DNA of 64,000 nt from Amanita rubescens (lineage: Eukaryota; Basidiomycota; Agaricomycetes; Agaricales; Amanitaceae): NCBI GenBank assembly GCA_015039365.1, contig WION01000170.1:1-64000 (forward strand), read 5' to 3'. The notes under the pieces are model-generated. The model ran no database searches, was not told the origin of the DNA, and saw nothing but the letters and a program-made list of their open reading frames with translations. Positions within the stretch are counted from its first letter, which is position 1, and each line of letters opens with the position of its first letter. Shown here piece by piece: positions 1-10,378 of the stretch. Made by a program: the position numbers and the translations under genes.

Positions 1-506
1 GCGGGGAATGGATTGACTGCTGTAGAGAGTACTCCAGAGGAAAGACGATACTCAATCGCAAACACGCGATGTACAGATTCTATGGATTTCAGGAGTCCGC
101 GTGGTATAGCTGCCGTTACGTCTTCAGGGTGAGCAGAACATTTCATATATGCGCCTCCGTGAAGGAAATATATGAGTTTTTCACCGGCCTGTGGTGGAGC
201 AGCCACTCCGATACTGGAGGCTAGTTTGTGAGTCCAATATCCAGGAATCCGAATTGCCTCGACAGATGCTGTTTTGGCGTATGCTTGAAGATCACCTATA
301 ACCAAACTGGGAACTGGATCAACCCAAACGCCATTCACACCGGGACCGGGTTGTATGGCGAGGTGGTTCGTTCTTGGAGCGACATTACCAATTCTGGTGG
401 TAATCGATTCATATCGTGTAGCGGTCGACAACATTGTACATACCGCCAGTTGACTTCTCGTACATGACTGATGAAACGGACATGCAGTACACGCGCCAGG
501 CTCCAT
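1..506 (-). CDS. Alpha/beta hydrolase (HSL-like), copy A, 5' part only
   Basis: The reading frame starts at an ATG at 506, stays open to the window edge, and runs off it, so only about 168 N-terminal residues are present. It is closely related to the complete copy at 34321-35463. The conserved core includes a Pro-Gly-rich stretch and the oxyanion-hole region, which reads HGGAY here rather than HGGGY as in the other two copies. The nucleophile elbow (GDSAGG) lies beyond the edge. By family knowledge these are hormone-sensitive-lipase-type esterases; the substrate is unknown. The sequence upstream of the start is also conserved with the other copies, so the duplication took its promoter along. 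No frame break is seen in the visible part. Confidence 0.8.
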   Translation of the reverse strand, partial: MEPGACTACPFHQSCTRSQLAVCTMLSTATRYESITTRIGNVAPRTNHLAIQPGPGVNGVWVDPVPSLVIGDLQAYAKTASVEAIRIPGYWTHKLASSIGVAAPPQAGEKLIYFLHGGAYMKCSAHPEDVTAAIPRGLLKSIESVHRVFAIEYRLSSGVLSTAVNPFP

Positions 507-984
507 GATCGCCTAGGCCTCCAGCTCCTGGTATGGTTGTCAATAACAGCGCTTTAGGTTGAAAGTACTACTATGGACCAACCTGAACGTCGACTGTAGG
601 GTCCACCATGGTATACGTATGAATACAGTGCCGATGAACTGATAAGTGAGGTATATGCTCTTCAATGGTTGGTGCCCAATATTAAAGACCATGGTGAATG
701 TCTGTGGATCGGAATCCTGGCCAGGGTGCTTGATTAAATGTCAAGCAAGGTTGCTGACGCAGAGTCGGAAATCCCGACCGAGGCGCATGATTCCTAATAA
801 CGTTAAAAGTAACAGCTTAACTTTGCATGTTACATGTCAGATTAACTTCAATGATGCTGCACTTGGACGCGGGCTAATTTGCCTGATACGCTGTGATGTC
901 GATGAATCGACGATTGATCTAAACTGAACAACTCAAATGTAAGTAAGTTTTATAGTGCTGTAACTAGAGCTTGGAGGTGACCGG
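507..984. other. Intergenic; duplicated hydrolase promoter block
   Basis: About the first 200 bases (507 to roughly 710) match the upstream regions of the hydrolase copies at 35464-35670 and 39423-39615, including a shared block around 601-690. This is probably the common promoter of the family. From about 710 to 984 I see no convincing gene; the short open frames have no recognisable features. Confidence 0.6.
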
Positions 985-2085
985 TCACGCGTTATCCGCT
1001 GACGGTATGGTATCGACGTCAGCGTTGTTTGCACCATCATCGACGATTAAAGGTTCTTCGACACCATCGCTCCTCGCGGTTTCTCAACACTACTGCCCTT
1101 TTACTAAGAGGGGGCAACGCCGGCGAGCTTTTTGGGGAGGGGAGGATCGGGGGAGGATCGGAATGGCAGGAGTTTCGTCAAGGAGGGGTAGTTCAACGTT
1201 CAAACGTTCAAGCTCAAGTTACGATCGCGTGGCGGAATGCAAGCGTGCACACTCAAACTCTTTGATACACTTAACGTCTTAGGCATTCAGGCCAACATGT
1301 CGCTACTAAGCTCAGTACTATTCCTTTATCGCCTTATGATTCTCTATTATCCACTGTCCATAACTATGCGAAAAACAGGGGGGAAGTGCATTTTCCGGTA
1401 CGAACCAGAAGGTCGGGAAGGGGAAAAAGAAAGTGATGTATATACAACCTGTCAGTGTCACCAGGTCCTCACCTTCCCAGCGTGTATAAGGGCGATTACG
1501 AGCACAAATATGTCCCTCAACAACTCGATGTCTGGCTGCTGAGAAAGTATCTGAATGTAGAGTTGGTCCAGCTGTGCATATGGCTCAGAAGACGAATTGA
1601 CTGGACGAAGCTTTAATATGATATCGAGCTGTTCCCTGGGATTACAGTCATCGTCATCGGTGAACTTGATGACTGTGGATGCGTATATGAATTGACCTGA
1701 TGCTTTGAACACCAGGTGGTGAATATCTGCCTCAGACGGCAGACATAGAGATGTTGCGTTCTGTAGAAATGCGAAAAAGCTCGTCCTCCAGGTACCTCCG
1801 AATGTCATTACTTGGTGCAAACTTCTCGTCTAGCACAATGTTGCGCGTGACGTCTTTCATGTTTTTCATCTTGAACGTCTCTTTGACATGAGGTTCCGGT
1901 CTGCTGCAAATTAGGAAACGTAGTGAGATCTTGGTCCGAGCGTCAGAAAAGTATTTGGTCTTGTTCGGTGGCACATTCGTCTGCGCCATCGATTATGACG
2001 AGAGACTTCTCTGGTCGTAGCCCTGGATTATCCCGAAGGAGGTTCTCGAAAACTTTCACGACTAGGTGATCAAATTGGATGCGGG
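985..2085 (-). pseudogene. Truncated NACHT-NTPase copy (duplicate of 21496-22967)
   Basis: From 985 to about 2085 the DNA is nearly identical to the 3' part and downstream flank of the NACHT gene at 21892-23506. It lacks the N-terminal half, including Walker A. It also has an internal deletion of about 350 bp relative to the full copy (bases 22009-22356 there are missing near 1483) and small indels that shift the frame near 1745 and 1945. Walker B survives but the P-loop is gone, so it cannot be a working NTPase. The left edge of homology (985) is shared exactly with 21496, which marks the end of the duplicated block. The right edge abuts and supplies the stop codon of the kinase-like gene at 2070-4042. 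Confidence 0.85.
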
Positions 2086-4042
2086 CGCAATTTTTGAAGT
2101 CTCGACGATTTTCTCATAAGCGGGACGGGCGCGATCAAGTACGAATGCGTAAAATCGATGACTCGCACCTTTCCGTGATGGAGGCAGATGTTTCGTGGGG
2201 CCCAATCGCCATGCTCGACACCAGCTGCACGGAGCTTTCCTATTAGTTCATCTGCTAGCGCGCTGGTTCAGATGATAAGAATTAACTCGTTTAAAATGTA
2301 CAGAGAAAGAAATGTATACCGATGTCCGGGAGAAACTTCATTCCAATCATTTCCCAGAGGTTTTCCGACGTACTCCATTAACAAAACCGCACAATTGTCT
2401 TCTGGTTCATGGAATACTCCGTAGAGGGCAGGAACGAGAGTCCCCTGGAGTGAGGCAAGTGGACCATCGTACATCATTACCTCGGTTCTTGCATATTGAA
2501 GATGATCATCATCGAGCGGTATTTCTCTCCAAACAAGGTGAGGGCCGCCATCACATTTAGCAATAAATGTCTCTCCGGATACACCAGCCGCAAGGCGCGC
2601 AACGATCGTAATATGTGGTGTAATGGTAGGAGGGGGTATTTCACTGTTACCGGCAGGAGTCCATGTCGATAACAATGTGCGATCGTCGGAGAATATATAT
2701 TTTATTCCGCCATAGCCACGGATGTCGTAGTCGTATGTGATCTGTAAAGCCAATGAGCCTTTGTTCAACGAAACAAAAGGGAACGTACAAAATGAAGGCG
2801 ATTGCCAGGTTTCCGCATCCACATCTCATCTTGCTTTATCAAGCTCATATTACTTGCCCCACTACTGCTCCCACCTTTCTGATGACCTGTCCTTTCATCC
2901 CCATTACGGTCCCTCTTGACATTGACATTGACATCGACATCGTTGTCATCCGCCTCTTGGAGTTCATACTGGTTATCTTCAATTTCTCGAAGCCTCCCCA
3001 CAGCCTGCAACTCACAGTTTTCTTTAAACTGCTTATAGATGATTGTGACGAAGATAGGAAGGAGATCCTGCGGCTGGTACGTTCCGAAGATGTCGATGGC
3101 GCCAACGCTCAGATCGGATGAGCGTCTCACAATCAATGTCTTGTTGTAGTTGGAAAGACAATTATACAATGGTGATACGCTGATTAGCGAGTTGGACGAA
3201 GTAGAGGGCATCGAAGCGGTGTCGATTACGGTGGTATGAGGAGAATGGGAATTAGGGGATGCAGAGGTTGCTGGGATGGCGTCGATTCGTATGGCGGTGC
3301 GAGGGACCATCTGTAGATAGACCTAAATTACATTATATTCAACATCCACGACTGGAGATAGAAGCTATCACACCTGTCGTAGCATGGACTCAGCTACTTT
3401 CTTGTACCGTACACATTGGCCGGAGGGAGCTTCGGGATCGAATTTGCCTTCAGCCCAACTCTCTCCTGGAACAGCATGTTGTAGAATATATTCTATGACA
3501 CCCTCACGAAGGACACAAACGGTCTTCAGCTCCGCAAGGAGGTTGAACAGATCGAAGGGTATCCCAACACCTTTATTTACCTTGGATGTACAATCTGGGA
3601 TCGCCCACGCGCCATCCTCGTTGGACGTATCGAGAATAGGAAACTGGTATTTGTTATGCTGAACAATGTCTATGACACAGCATGTTGCAACTTCGAGCAG
3701 GTGGGCTAAGGCATTGGTGAAGGCTGTTTCGTGCGTCCAAGTCTTTTTTTTCTTGGCGACGAGTATTTTTTCTTGCATACGCAGGCCTGCAAATATACCG
3801 ATCGTATCTTCTGATGCAGGAATGTCCCCGTTCTCGACGAGGAAATCTTGGACCTCTTTGTCCAATGCTTCGTTGTTTGTGAATGTCACGGTGGTCAACT
3901 TTGGTCTCACCAGTTTCTCGCGACGGGTTGTGCCTCTGGTTTTTCGAGATCTGTCACCTATTTGATCGAATGTCTCAGTAAGATTGACACCATTGAGCAG
4001 CTGCCTAAGCGTAGGAGAGGACGCGGCGTAGTCGGTTGACAT
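2070..4042 (-). CDS. Protein-kinase-like gene (fungal orphan kinase), four-exon model
   Basis: Proposed exons on the minus strand: 4042-3374 or so, 3310 to about 2893, about 2830-2320, and 2262-2070. Introns 2263-2319 and about 3311-3373 have clean GT-AG ends and matching phase; the one near 2831-2892 is tentative. The last exon carries a kinase-type catalytic loop (HGDWAPRN) followed by VIDF, the equivalents of HRD..N and DFG. The preceding exon has a LVPALYGVF stretch typical of expanded Agaricomycete kinase-like proteins. The N-terminal ~220 residues are unfamiliar. The protein ends abruptly at KLRPHPI, with the stop inside the adjoining NACHT duplicate, so the C-terminus is probably truncated. 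The Gly-rich loop is not obvious, so activity is uncertain. Confidence 0.6.
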
Positions 4043-4512
4043 CACAGCAGCAGCAGACTCCTAACCCCCAGTGAAAAGTCCGTCGTGTGAGATCTGGCCA
4101 GGACTAGAAGTCACTAGATAGTGTCGCGTCACATCGTGCGAGAGATAGTGAAATCTTTGTCCTGCGACAGTACAATATCCTACTAGATACATTGTATCCT
4201 ATGATAGGACTATCCTACTAGAGTCAAAATTCACCTAATAAGGCGCGTGAACTTTGCCAAATTTGCATCCGAACCTTGACCGGTGACCGGTGACCAGTCA
4301 CATCAGGAAAAACCCAGGCTGGGAAATTTTCGGTAATCTGGATAAAAAAGGATAATCGCCGGTAATCGCACCCTGACCTAGCCTGATATCACTTGGTCCA
4401 GGAACTGGCTAGAAATTGCTTATAAATTACCATCATTCTATCGGTAATTTCATGTAATTATACACATATAACACATATCTAGACGCGGTCTACCCACTAC
4501 TATTCACCAATC

Positions 4513-4815
4513 TGTTGAAATTCGTACGTTCGTTACTTATATCTTTTCAGTCGAGCATAGCCGCTATTCTATTATTTGTCACTATTTGTTCCTACTTACA
4601 TAATACGCTCTTTTGGACACGTATTTTCTTCGTGTACCTCAGTCTTCGTATCTGAAGGACTGAGGTATGATACCACTCTTTTATGTTATATATTACCTAC
4701 TAAACATTAGTTTAGACATATCTATCTTTACAGGTAATAGAACAAGTCTTCGTATCTGAAGGACTGAGACATATCTATCTTTACAGATAGACCTTCAGGT
4801 TTTCACACGTCAACA
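4513..4815 (+). repeat. 5' LTR of the copia element
   Basis: 303 bp, bounded by TGTTGA and TCAACA, with the same sequence as 9401-9703. It contains two copies of a short palindromic motif around GTCTTCGTATCTGAAGGAC (at about 4648 and 4747) and a direct repeat of ACATATCTATCTTTACAG, possibly promoter or RNA-structure elements. Confidence 0.95.
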
Positions 4816-4831
4816 GGTTATGGGCCCCGAT
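4816..4831 (+). other. Putative primer-binding site (half-tRNA type)
   Basis: Directly after the 5' LTR the sequence GGTTATGGGCCC resembles the complement of the anticodon stem-loop of initiator tRNA-Met. Drosophila copia and yeast Ty5 prime with a 5' half of that tRNA, so this is the likely primer site. The match to this organism's own tRNA has not been checked. Confidence 0.5.
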
Positions 4832-4898
4832 AGCCTTAACTATTAAAAGACTCAATTGAACACTATCGCAATCCACTCACGCTCGCAAATCTAATCTA

Positions 4899-6083
4899 AT
4901 GGCTGCCGCTGCCGCTGCTGCAACCCCATTGCCGTCCTCTCCGAACCCTCAAGTTCAGACCAGCTCTACTCCTTCCCAATCCCATCCAGCTCCAGGTTCT
5001 AATCGCCTGTATGACATCCCATCCCTCGAAAACGACGCCGCGAACTTCCAGACGTGGAAATTCCGGATCCAAACGGTCCTCGACATTCGAGGGCTGTGGT
5101 CAATCGTAGATGGAACAAAATTGTGTCCCGCAAGTACTCAACTTGAGGAACACAGTCATTGGAAACGGTTAGACAAGGAGGCAAAGGCGCAAATATGTCT
5201 CACCTTGAAAGACGAACCTCTAAACGGAGTCTTGCATGTGACGACATCAAAGGAGGTCTGGGAGAAACTATGTGAGCGCTACGAAGGGAAAGGCAAGCAA
5301 ACACAAGCCTACCTCATCGGGGAACTGTTCCGAAGTACCTTCTCCGATGATTCACCTCTTGAACCGCAGCTCAACGCCATGCGTCATAAAGCCCACGTGC
5401 TTTCGTCGCTCGGTCTCAAGTTGGAAGATACGCTGATAGCGATTGCAATGGTTATCTCACTTCCCGAATCCTACTCGACACTCCGAACGATCCTAATGTC
5501 CACGGAAGACTCGCTTTCGCCTGACTCCGTTATAGCCCAAGTCCTAATCGAGGAGAAAAGCCGTAGAAATCCTTCGCAAACGGCCCTCCTTGCTCATGGT
5601 GGGAAAGGCAAGGGCAAAGATCAAAAAGGAGACAAGTTGAAGAAAAAGTGCGCTTACTGTAAAAAGAAAGGCCACTTGAAGGATGAATGCCGTCGTCTCA
5701 AAGCTAGTGAGAACAAAGAGCAAAAGCCGTCAGGCTCCAATTCCGAAAAGGAAAAGAAGGACGGGGAACTTACCGCGAAGGTCGCCACTATCGCTGAGCA
5801 ACCTGCCGAATCAGAATCCCTCCGCCTCTTTGTCGCCAATGCTCTTGCAGAACTGGTCAAGTCTCCTCGTAAAGTGGATCATAGACTCAGGTGCTTCGTC
5901 ACCCATGAGTTCACAGCGCAATTGGTTCCACATGTACCGAGATATCTCCCCACCGAAAAAAGTCTGGCTAGGCGACGAACGTTATATTCTCGCTACGGGA
6001 ATTGGTCAGCTCCATCTTCAAATGGATCTTGGTGGCGGAAAGAAAGGTCTTACCATTATTCGGACAGCGTACTACGTGCCTGA
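4899..6083 (+). CDS. Copia gag polyprotein
   Basis: Opens with an Ala-rich start, then a copia-type gag core (residues ~40-230: FQTWKFRIQ and a WEKL..RYEGKG motif) and one CCHC zinc knuckle (CAYCKKKGHLKDEC, residues ~250-263). It packages the element RNA into virus-like particles. The functional gag frame probably ends near 5870, where the protease begins in the +1 frame; residues after about 325 look like out-of-frame read-through. Confidence 0.9.
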   Translation: MAAAAAAATPLPSSPNPQVQTSSTPSQSHPAPGSNRLYDIPSLENDAANFQTWKFRIQTVLDIRGLWSIVDGTKLCPASTQLEEHSHWKRLDKEAKAQICLTLKDEPLNGVLHVTTSKEVWEKLCERYEGKGKQTQAYLIGELFRSTFSDDSPLEPQLNAMRHKAHVLSSLGLKLEDTLIAIAMVISLPESYSTLRTILMSTEDSLSPDSVIAQVLIEEKSRRNPSQTALLAHGGKGKGKDQKGDKLKKKCAYCKKKGHLKDECRRLKASENKEQKPSGSNSEKEKKDGELTAKVATIAEQPAESESLRLFVANALAELVKSPRKVDHRLRCFVTHEFTAQLVPHVPRYLPTEKSLARRRTLYSRYGNWSAPSSNGSWWRKERSYHYSDSVLRA

Positions 6084-9000
6084 CCTTAGCGGAAATCTCA
6101 TCTCCGTATCCTACTTGACCAAACGAGGCTACTCAGTCAATTTCGACAATAGCGGATGTCACATCTTCAGCAAAAGCCGAGAACTGTGTGGAGTAGCCCA
6201 AGAAGTCGACAATCTTTACATCTTGAATGCCAAACCAGTTATCCCCGAACGCGCCTACGTCTCTCGCACAATGAGAGAGATGAGCGAGAATAGCGACTTA
6301 GAGTCTGCAACTCTCGAATCGGCACTCGTCGCCCGGACCAAAAAGTCCAAGGCACCACTCGGTATTTGGCACCGTCGATTCGGTCATATAGCGCTTGACG
6401 GCGTCAAACAGCTGTTGAGCCGCAAAATGGTAACCGGCATGGAACTATCTTCAAAAGACACACACGGATCGACATGCGTGCCCTGCCTAGAAGGGAAACA
6501 AACTCGAGACGAAATTCCAAAAGAATCCACCAACACTCACCCTCGGATACTCCACCGCATCCATTCGGATCTTTGTGGACCTATGCAAACACAAGCACGT
6601 CAGGGCGAATATTATTTCCTCACGTTTATTGACGGAAATACTCACTACGTAAAGGTGAAGCTACTCCGCTCCAAAGACGAGACTTGCAAAGCGCTCAAAG
6701 CGCTTATCGAGCGCGCCGAGGTTGAAACCGGGGAACGGGTGAACTACTTCCGTAGCGATGGTGGAGGCGAATTTGGATCAAAGGAATTGACTGCATATTT
6801 CGAGTCAAAAGGTATCCACCACGAGAAGACAAACTCCTACACACCGCAGGAGAACGGGATCGCCGAACGTATGAATCGGACGATCGTTGAAATGGCCCGC
6901 ACGCTTCTCACGGATGCCGATCTTCCAAATCGTTACTGGAGTTTTGCTGTCAACTACGCCGTATACGTCTTAAACCGGTCACCAACTCGCACCTTAAAAA
7001 ACACCTTAACTCCGCACGAAGCTTATACCGGCAATAAGCCGTCTGTCGCACATCTCCGAATCTTCGGCTGCAAGGCCTATGCTCATGTTCCGAAAGAAAA
7101 ACGTCAGAAACTGGACAAGAAAACGATGGAATGCATTCACCTGGGTTATTCCGAACACAAAAAGGCCTATTTACTCGTTCATCGTTCGAGTGGGCGCATT
7201 GTGGAATCCCGGGACGTCCATTTCGATGAAGGCGAACTTGTAGAGCCTACCAGAGTCAGGATTGAGACTGAAGTTACCCAAGATGAAGCAGAAACAAGAA
7301 ACTCACCTGCTGAGGACGTAAATGACTCAGAATCTGATTCAGAGTCATCTGTGGATCTTGAAGGGCTTCTGGACGTCAAAAGCGACGACGACGACGACGG
7401 AGATGACTCAGATTCGTCATCTAACAGCTATGGGACAGCAGGGAGCACTGCTGATGGTGTTTCACCACCTAAAAACGCTACAACTCGTCCTGGCGGATCC
7501 GTAATCGAATTTCGCGCCACGCCGACTTCACCGTCGGATTCAGCGACCTCGAAAACCCCAGGAACCAGTTCAACTCACCTTAGAAACTCCAATCTACCGC
7601 CTGTACAGCCTTATCTACCTCCCACTGCTGAAATTGATGAACCTCGTCGTTCGACAAGGATCCGAAGAGCGCCGGTGCGCGATGATGATGAAAGATACTT
7701 CAAGTCGTCATATGGAAACCGGACCGCCCATCAATTGAGTGGAGGAGCGAGTGTGGCAGGAGGAGGACGAGGAGATAACGAGGGAGGAGATGTGACGCAA
7801 GTCACACATGTGACCGACGAGAATGCCAGAACGGCCGCCCTGGGCGACCCACTCACCTTTCACGACGCCATGTCCCGTGAGGATTGTGAGCAATGGAAGA
7901 AGGCATGTAATGAAGAGCTCGAGACTCTTAAGAAGTTTGAAGTGTTTGAGGAGGTTCCACGACCACACGATCGCAAAATCGTCGGATCTAAGTGGGTCTT
8001 TAGGATGAAGATGGGACCTGATGGTCAAATCGAGCGCTACAAGGCCCGTCTCGTCGCCCAAGGTTTCTCGCAGGTCGAAGGTATCGACTATAACGAAACT
8101 TTCGCACCAGTGACGAAATTCAACTCAATACGACTACTTCTCGCCCTCTCTGCCCGTTTTGACTGGGAAATTCACCAAATGGATGTCAAGTCTGCTTTTC
8201 TGAATGGGGAACTCGAAGAGGAGATCTATATCCGAGTCCCACCTGGCTACAACGCTGCTCCCGGAACTGTCTGGCGACTCAAAAAGGCTCTTTACGGTCT
8301 GAAACAGGCAAGTCGAGAATGGTACCGAAAATTCTCAAGTGAACTTGGCGCTCTCGGTTTCACTCGAATTCAAGCCGACCACTGCGTTTTCTACAAGAAC
8401 GTAAATGGCCACCACATCATAATCGCGGTCTACGTCGATGACAACCTTATCATTTCTGACTCACCAGATCTCGTGACGCAAACGAAGAAGGACCTCAGTT
8501 CACGCTTCGACATGACGGATCTCGGCGAGGTTCACTGGATTCTAAACATGGAAGTCACACGCGACCGACCAAAGCGAACCATTAGGCTATCCCAATCGCA
8601 ATACATCGAGGATATCCTCGAAAGACATGGAATGGCCGACTGCAAACCAGCAGCTACCCCAATGGAGGCAAACCTCAAGCTCGAGAAACTCGACGCCGCT
8701 GAAGTGAACGTTACTGAGTATCAACGACTCATCGGTTCACTCATGTACGGATCTATTGGTACTAGATTCGACGTTGCGCATGATGTGGGCGTACTTTCAC
8801 GCCATAACCATGCACCTGGCAAACGACATCACACTGCTGTCAAACGAGTATTCCGCTACCTTCGAGGCGCCTCCGACACCTATATTCTCTACGACGGCAA
8901 GTCCGCTATTGAAGGACCAGTAATCTACTGCGACGCAGACTGGGCAGGCGATCCTAACGACCGCAAGTCCGTTTCCGGATATACCGCTATCCTCTCCGGT

Positions 9001-9384
9001 GCCGCTATCAGCTGGTCATCCAAAAAGCAAGCAACCGTCTCTCTTTCCTCTACCGAAGCCGAATATATCGCCGCTGCCCGCGCCGCTCAAGAAGCAACCT
9101 GGATTCACACTTTCCTTTCCGAGATTGGTCATCCACTCAAAAAACCGATTACGCTCTACGTGGACAATCAATCTGCCATCAAACTCATTCAAAATCCAGT
9201 TGCACATGACCGGACAAAGCATATCGATATCAAATACCATTTCGTTCGAGACACTCAAGCTAGAGGAATCATCAAAGTCGAGTATTGCCCGACAAATGAT
9301 CAAGTTGCCGATGTCCTGACAAAACCGCTATCACGCGAAAAACACAAGCGTTTTACGGAGCAGATGGGACTTAGAACTGCCTAG
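5683..9384 (+). CDS. Copia pol polyprotein (protease, integrase, RT, RNase H)
   Basis: In order: aspartic protease (WIIDSGAS near residue 67), GAG-pre-integrase zinc-binding region (HRRFGH..C..C), integrase core with the DDE residues (HSDLCGP, RSDGGGEF, PQENGIAER), a Glu/Asp/Ser-rich linker, reverse transcriptase (MDVKSAFLNG and the catalytic YVDD), and RNase H (DADWAGD, SSTEAEY, DNQSAI). No stop interrupts it. The true coding start is probably near 5840, entered from gag by a +1 shift. RNase H ends a few bases before the 3' LTR. It looks enzymatically intact. Confidence 0.93.
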   Translation: MNAVVSKLVRTKSKSRQAPIPKRKRRTGNLPRRSPLSLSNLPNQNPSASLSPMLLQNWSSLLVKWIIDSGASSPMSSQRNWFHMYRDISPPKKVWLGDERYILATGIGQLHLQMDLGGGKKGLTIIRTAYYVPDLSGNLISVSYLTKRGYSVNFDNSGCHIFSKSRELCGVAQEVDNLYILNAKPVIPERAYVSRTMREMSENSDLESATLESALVARTKKSKAPLGIWHRRFGHIALDGVKQLLSRKMVTGMELSSKDTHGSTCVPCLEGKQTRDEIPKESTNTHPRILHRIHSDLCGPMQTQARQGEYYFLTFIDGNTHYVKVKLLRSKDETCKALKALIERAEVETGERVNYFRSDGGGEFGSKELTAYFESKGIHHEKTNSYTPQENGIAERMNRTIVEMARTLLTDADLPNRYWSFAVNYAVYVLNRSPTRTLKNTLTPHEAYTGNKPSVAHLRIFGCKAYAHVPKEKRQKLDKKTMECIHLGYSEHKKAYLLVHRSSGRIVESRDVHFDEGELVEPTRVRIETEVTQDEAETRNSPAEDVNDSESDSESSVDLEGLLDVKSDDDDDGDDSDSSSNSYGTAGSTADGVSPPKNATTRPGGSVIEFRATPTSPSDSATSKTPGTSSTHLRNSNLPPVQPYLPPTAEIDEPRRSTRIRRAPVRDDDERYFKSSYGNRTAHQLSGGASVAGGGRGDNEGGDVTQVTHVTDENARTAALGDPLTFHDAMSREDCEQWKKACNEELETLKKFEVFEEVPRPHDRKIVGSKWVFRMKMGPDGQIERYKARLVAQGFSQVEGIDYNETFAPVTKFNSIRLLLALSARFDWEIHQMDVKSAFLNGELEEEIYIRVPPGYNAAPGTVWRLKKALYGLKQASREWYRKFSSELGALGFTRIQADHCVFYKNVNGHHIIIAVYVDDNLIISDSPDLVTQTKKDLSSRFDMTDLGEVHWILNMEVTRDRPKRTIRLSQSQYIEDILERHGMADCKPAATPMEANLKLEKLDAAEVNVTEYQRLIGSLMYGSIGTRFDVAHDVGVLSRHNHAPGKRHHTAVKRVFRYLRGASDTYILYDGKSAIEGPVIYCDADWAGDPNDRKSVSGYTAILSGAAISWSSKKQATVSLSSTEAEYIAAARAAQEATWIHTFLSEIGHPLKKPITLYVDNQSAIKLIQNPVAHDRTKHIDIKYHFVRDTQARGIIKVEYCPTNDQVADVLTKPLSREKHKRFTEQMGLRTA

Positions 9385-9400
9385 CTCGCCTGAGTGGGCG

Positions 9401-9703
9401 TGTTGAAATTCGTACGTTCGTTACTTATATCTTTTCAGTCGAGCATAGCCGCTATTCTATTATTTGTCACTATTTGTTCCTACTTACATAATACGCTCTT
9501 TTGGACACGTATTTTCTTCGTGTACCTCAGTCTTCGTATCTGAAGGACTGAGGTATGATACCACTCTTTTATGTTATATATTACCTACTAAACATTAGTT
9601 TAGACATATCTATCTTTACAGGTAATAGAACAAGTCTTCGTATCTGAAGGACTGAGACATATCTATCTTTACAGATAGACCTTCAGGTTTTCACACGTCA
9701 ACA
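9401..9703 (+). repeat. 3' LTR of the copia element
   Basis: Same sequence as 4513-4815. The bases just upstream (GAGTGGGCG, about 9392-9400) are the best candidate for the polypurine tract. The target duplication CAATC follows at 9704-9708. Confidence 0.95.
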
Positions 9704-10052
9704 CAATCCCTCCGAGAAATGAGTAAGTGTATCGATCAGTAAATGGATTGACATAAAATGTGTCGTTCTTATCTAAGATATTATGGCTAGCCCATTCGTT
9801 TGGGCCGAACGAACTTGGGAAAAGATGGATGCTTTGGCGAATGGAGGTTATCGGAACAATGCTAACCAGTTCTTCATCCCCCGTACTGCGCGTGACAGTT
9901 TATATAGTTGGAAGTTAGGTTCAGGGGCATTTCGGAATGTGGTGAACCATTCAACATATGCTAAATGCTTCGGTGGACTAGCAGCGTTGTAAAAAAGACC
10001 TTCAGATAGTTGCGCTGGTATTGAAAAGATAACTCGGATTCGTCCGACGCGC
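9704..10052 (-). pseudogene. Plavaka transposase, C-terminal fragment
   Basis: Read on the minus strand this stretch gives the conserved end of a Plavaka transposase: a segment with [12 protein letters not shown], then HLAYVEWFT, then LDKNDTFYVNPFTDRYTY. One frame step is needed near 9890. Its upstream edge is the LTR element at 10053-12204 and its downstream edge is the copia target site; the last residues and stop continue at 4512-4500 on the far side of the copia insertion. Confidence 0.8.
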
Positions 10053-10378
10053 TGTAACGTATCGATTCCGGCTATGCTGGAATCGATACCGAAACCCTTC
10101 CGACATCTGGACTCAGACCTCCGACACCTCGGACCCCAACCTCGGCATCGGAAGCGTATCGGACCGAGTAGCACACGTAGTACATGAGGCACAGAGTACA
10201 TATAATGTCGTAGTTTAGTTTGTTATACATCTTCTTCTCCCCCGCACTTCGCATCTACGTTCCGAGAGTCAACGAGTGCGACCGAGCTCGGACGAGCACC
10301 TTTCGGTGCTGCCGAACTCGCCGGCCGCATCGCATCTCGGAGGCTGCACCCCAAGTCAGCCTCACTTGCGTTGTTTCA
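10053..10378 (+). repeat. Left LTR of the coding-poor element
   Basis: 326 bp. It contains a TATA-like stretch (ACATATAATG near 10199) and a short hairpin-like CGAGCTCGGACGAGC region near 10283. It pairs with 11879-12204. Confidence 0.85.

Larger units (their letters stand above)
4513..9703 (+). mobile_element. Complete Ty1-copia LTR retrotransposon
   Basis: Two 303-bp LTRs (4513-4815 and 9401-9703) begin TGTTGA and end TCAACA, and I find no difference between them by eye. The five bases CAATC occur immediately before (4508-4512) and after (9704-9708), a 5-bp target duplication. Inside lie gag and pol in the copia order protease, integrase, reverse transcriptase, RNase H. Identical LTRs imply very recent insertion. 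It landed in the last codons of the Plavaka transposase: removing the element and one CAATC copy joins the Plavaka frame across the site. The only defect seen is a frame change between gag and pol. Confidence 0.95.

Noticed and set aside
2925..2945. Short ACATTG/ACATCG tandem repeat
   Set aside because: Six-base microsatellite inside the kinase-like gene encoding alternating Asn/Asp-Val; no wider significance seen.
4046..4499. Terminal inverted repeat of the Plavaka element, e.g. starting at CACTAGATAG (about 4111)
   Set aside because: I could not find a matching inverse near 15300-15600, so the element's ends remain undefined.
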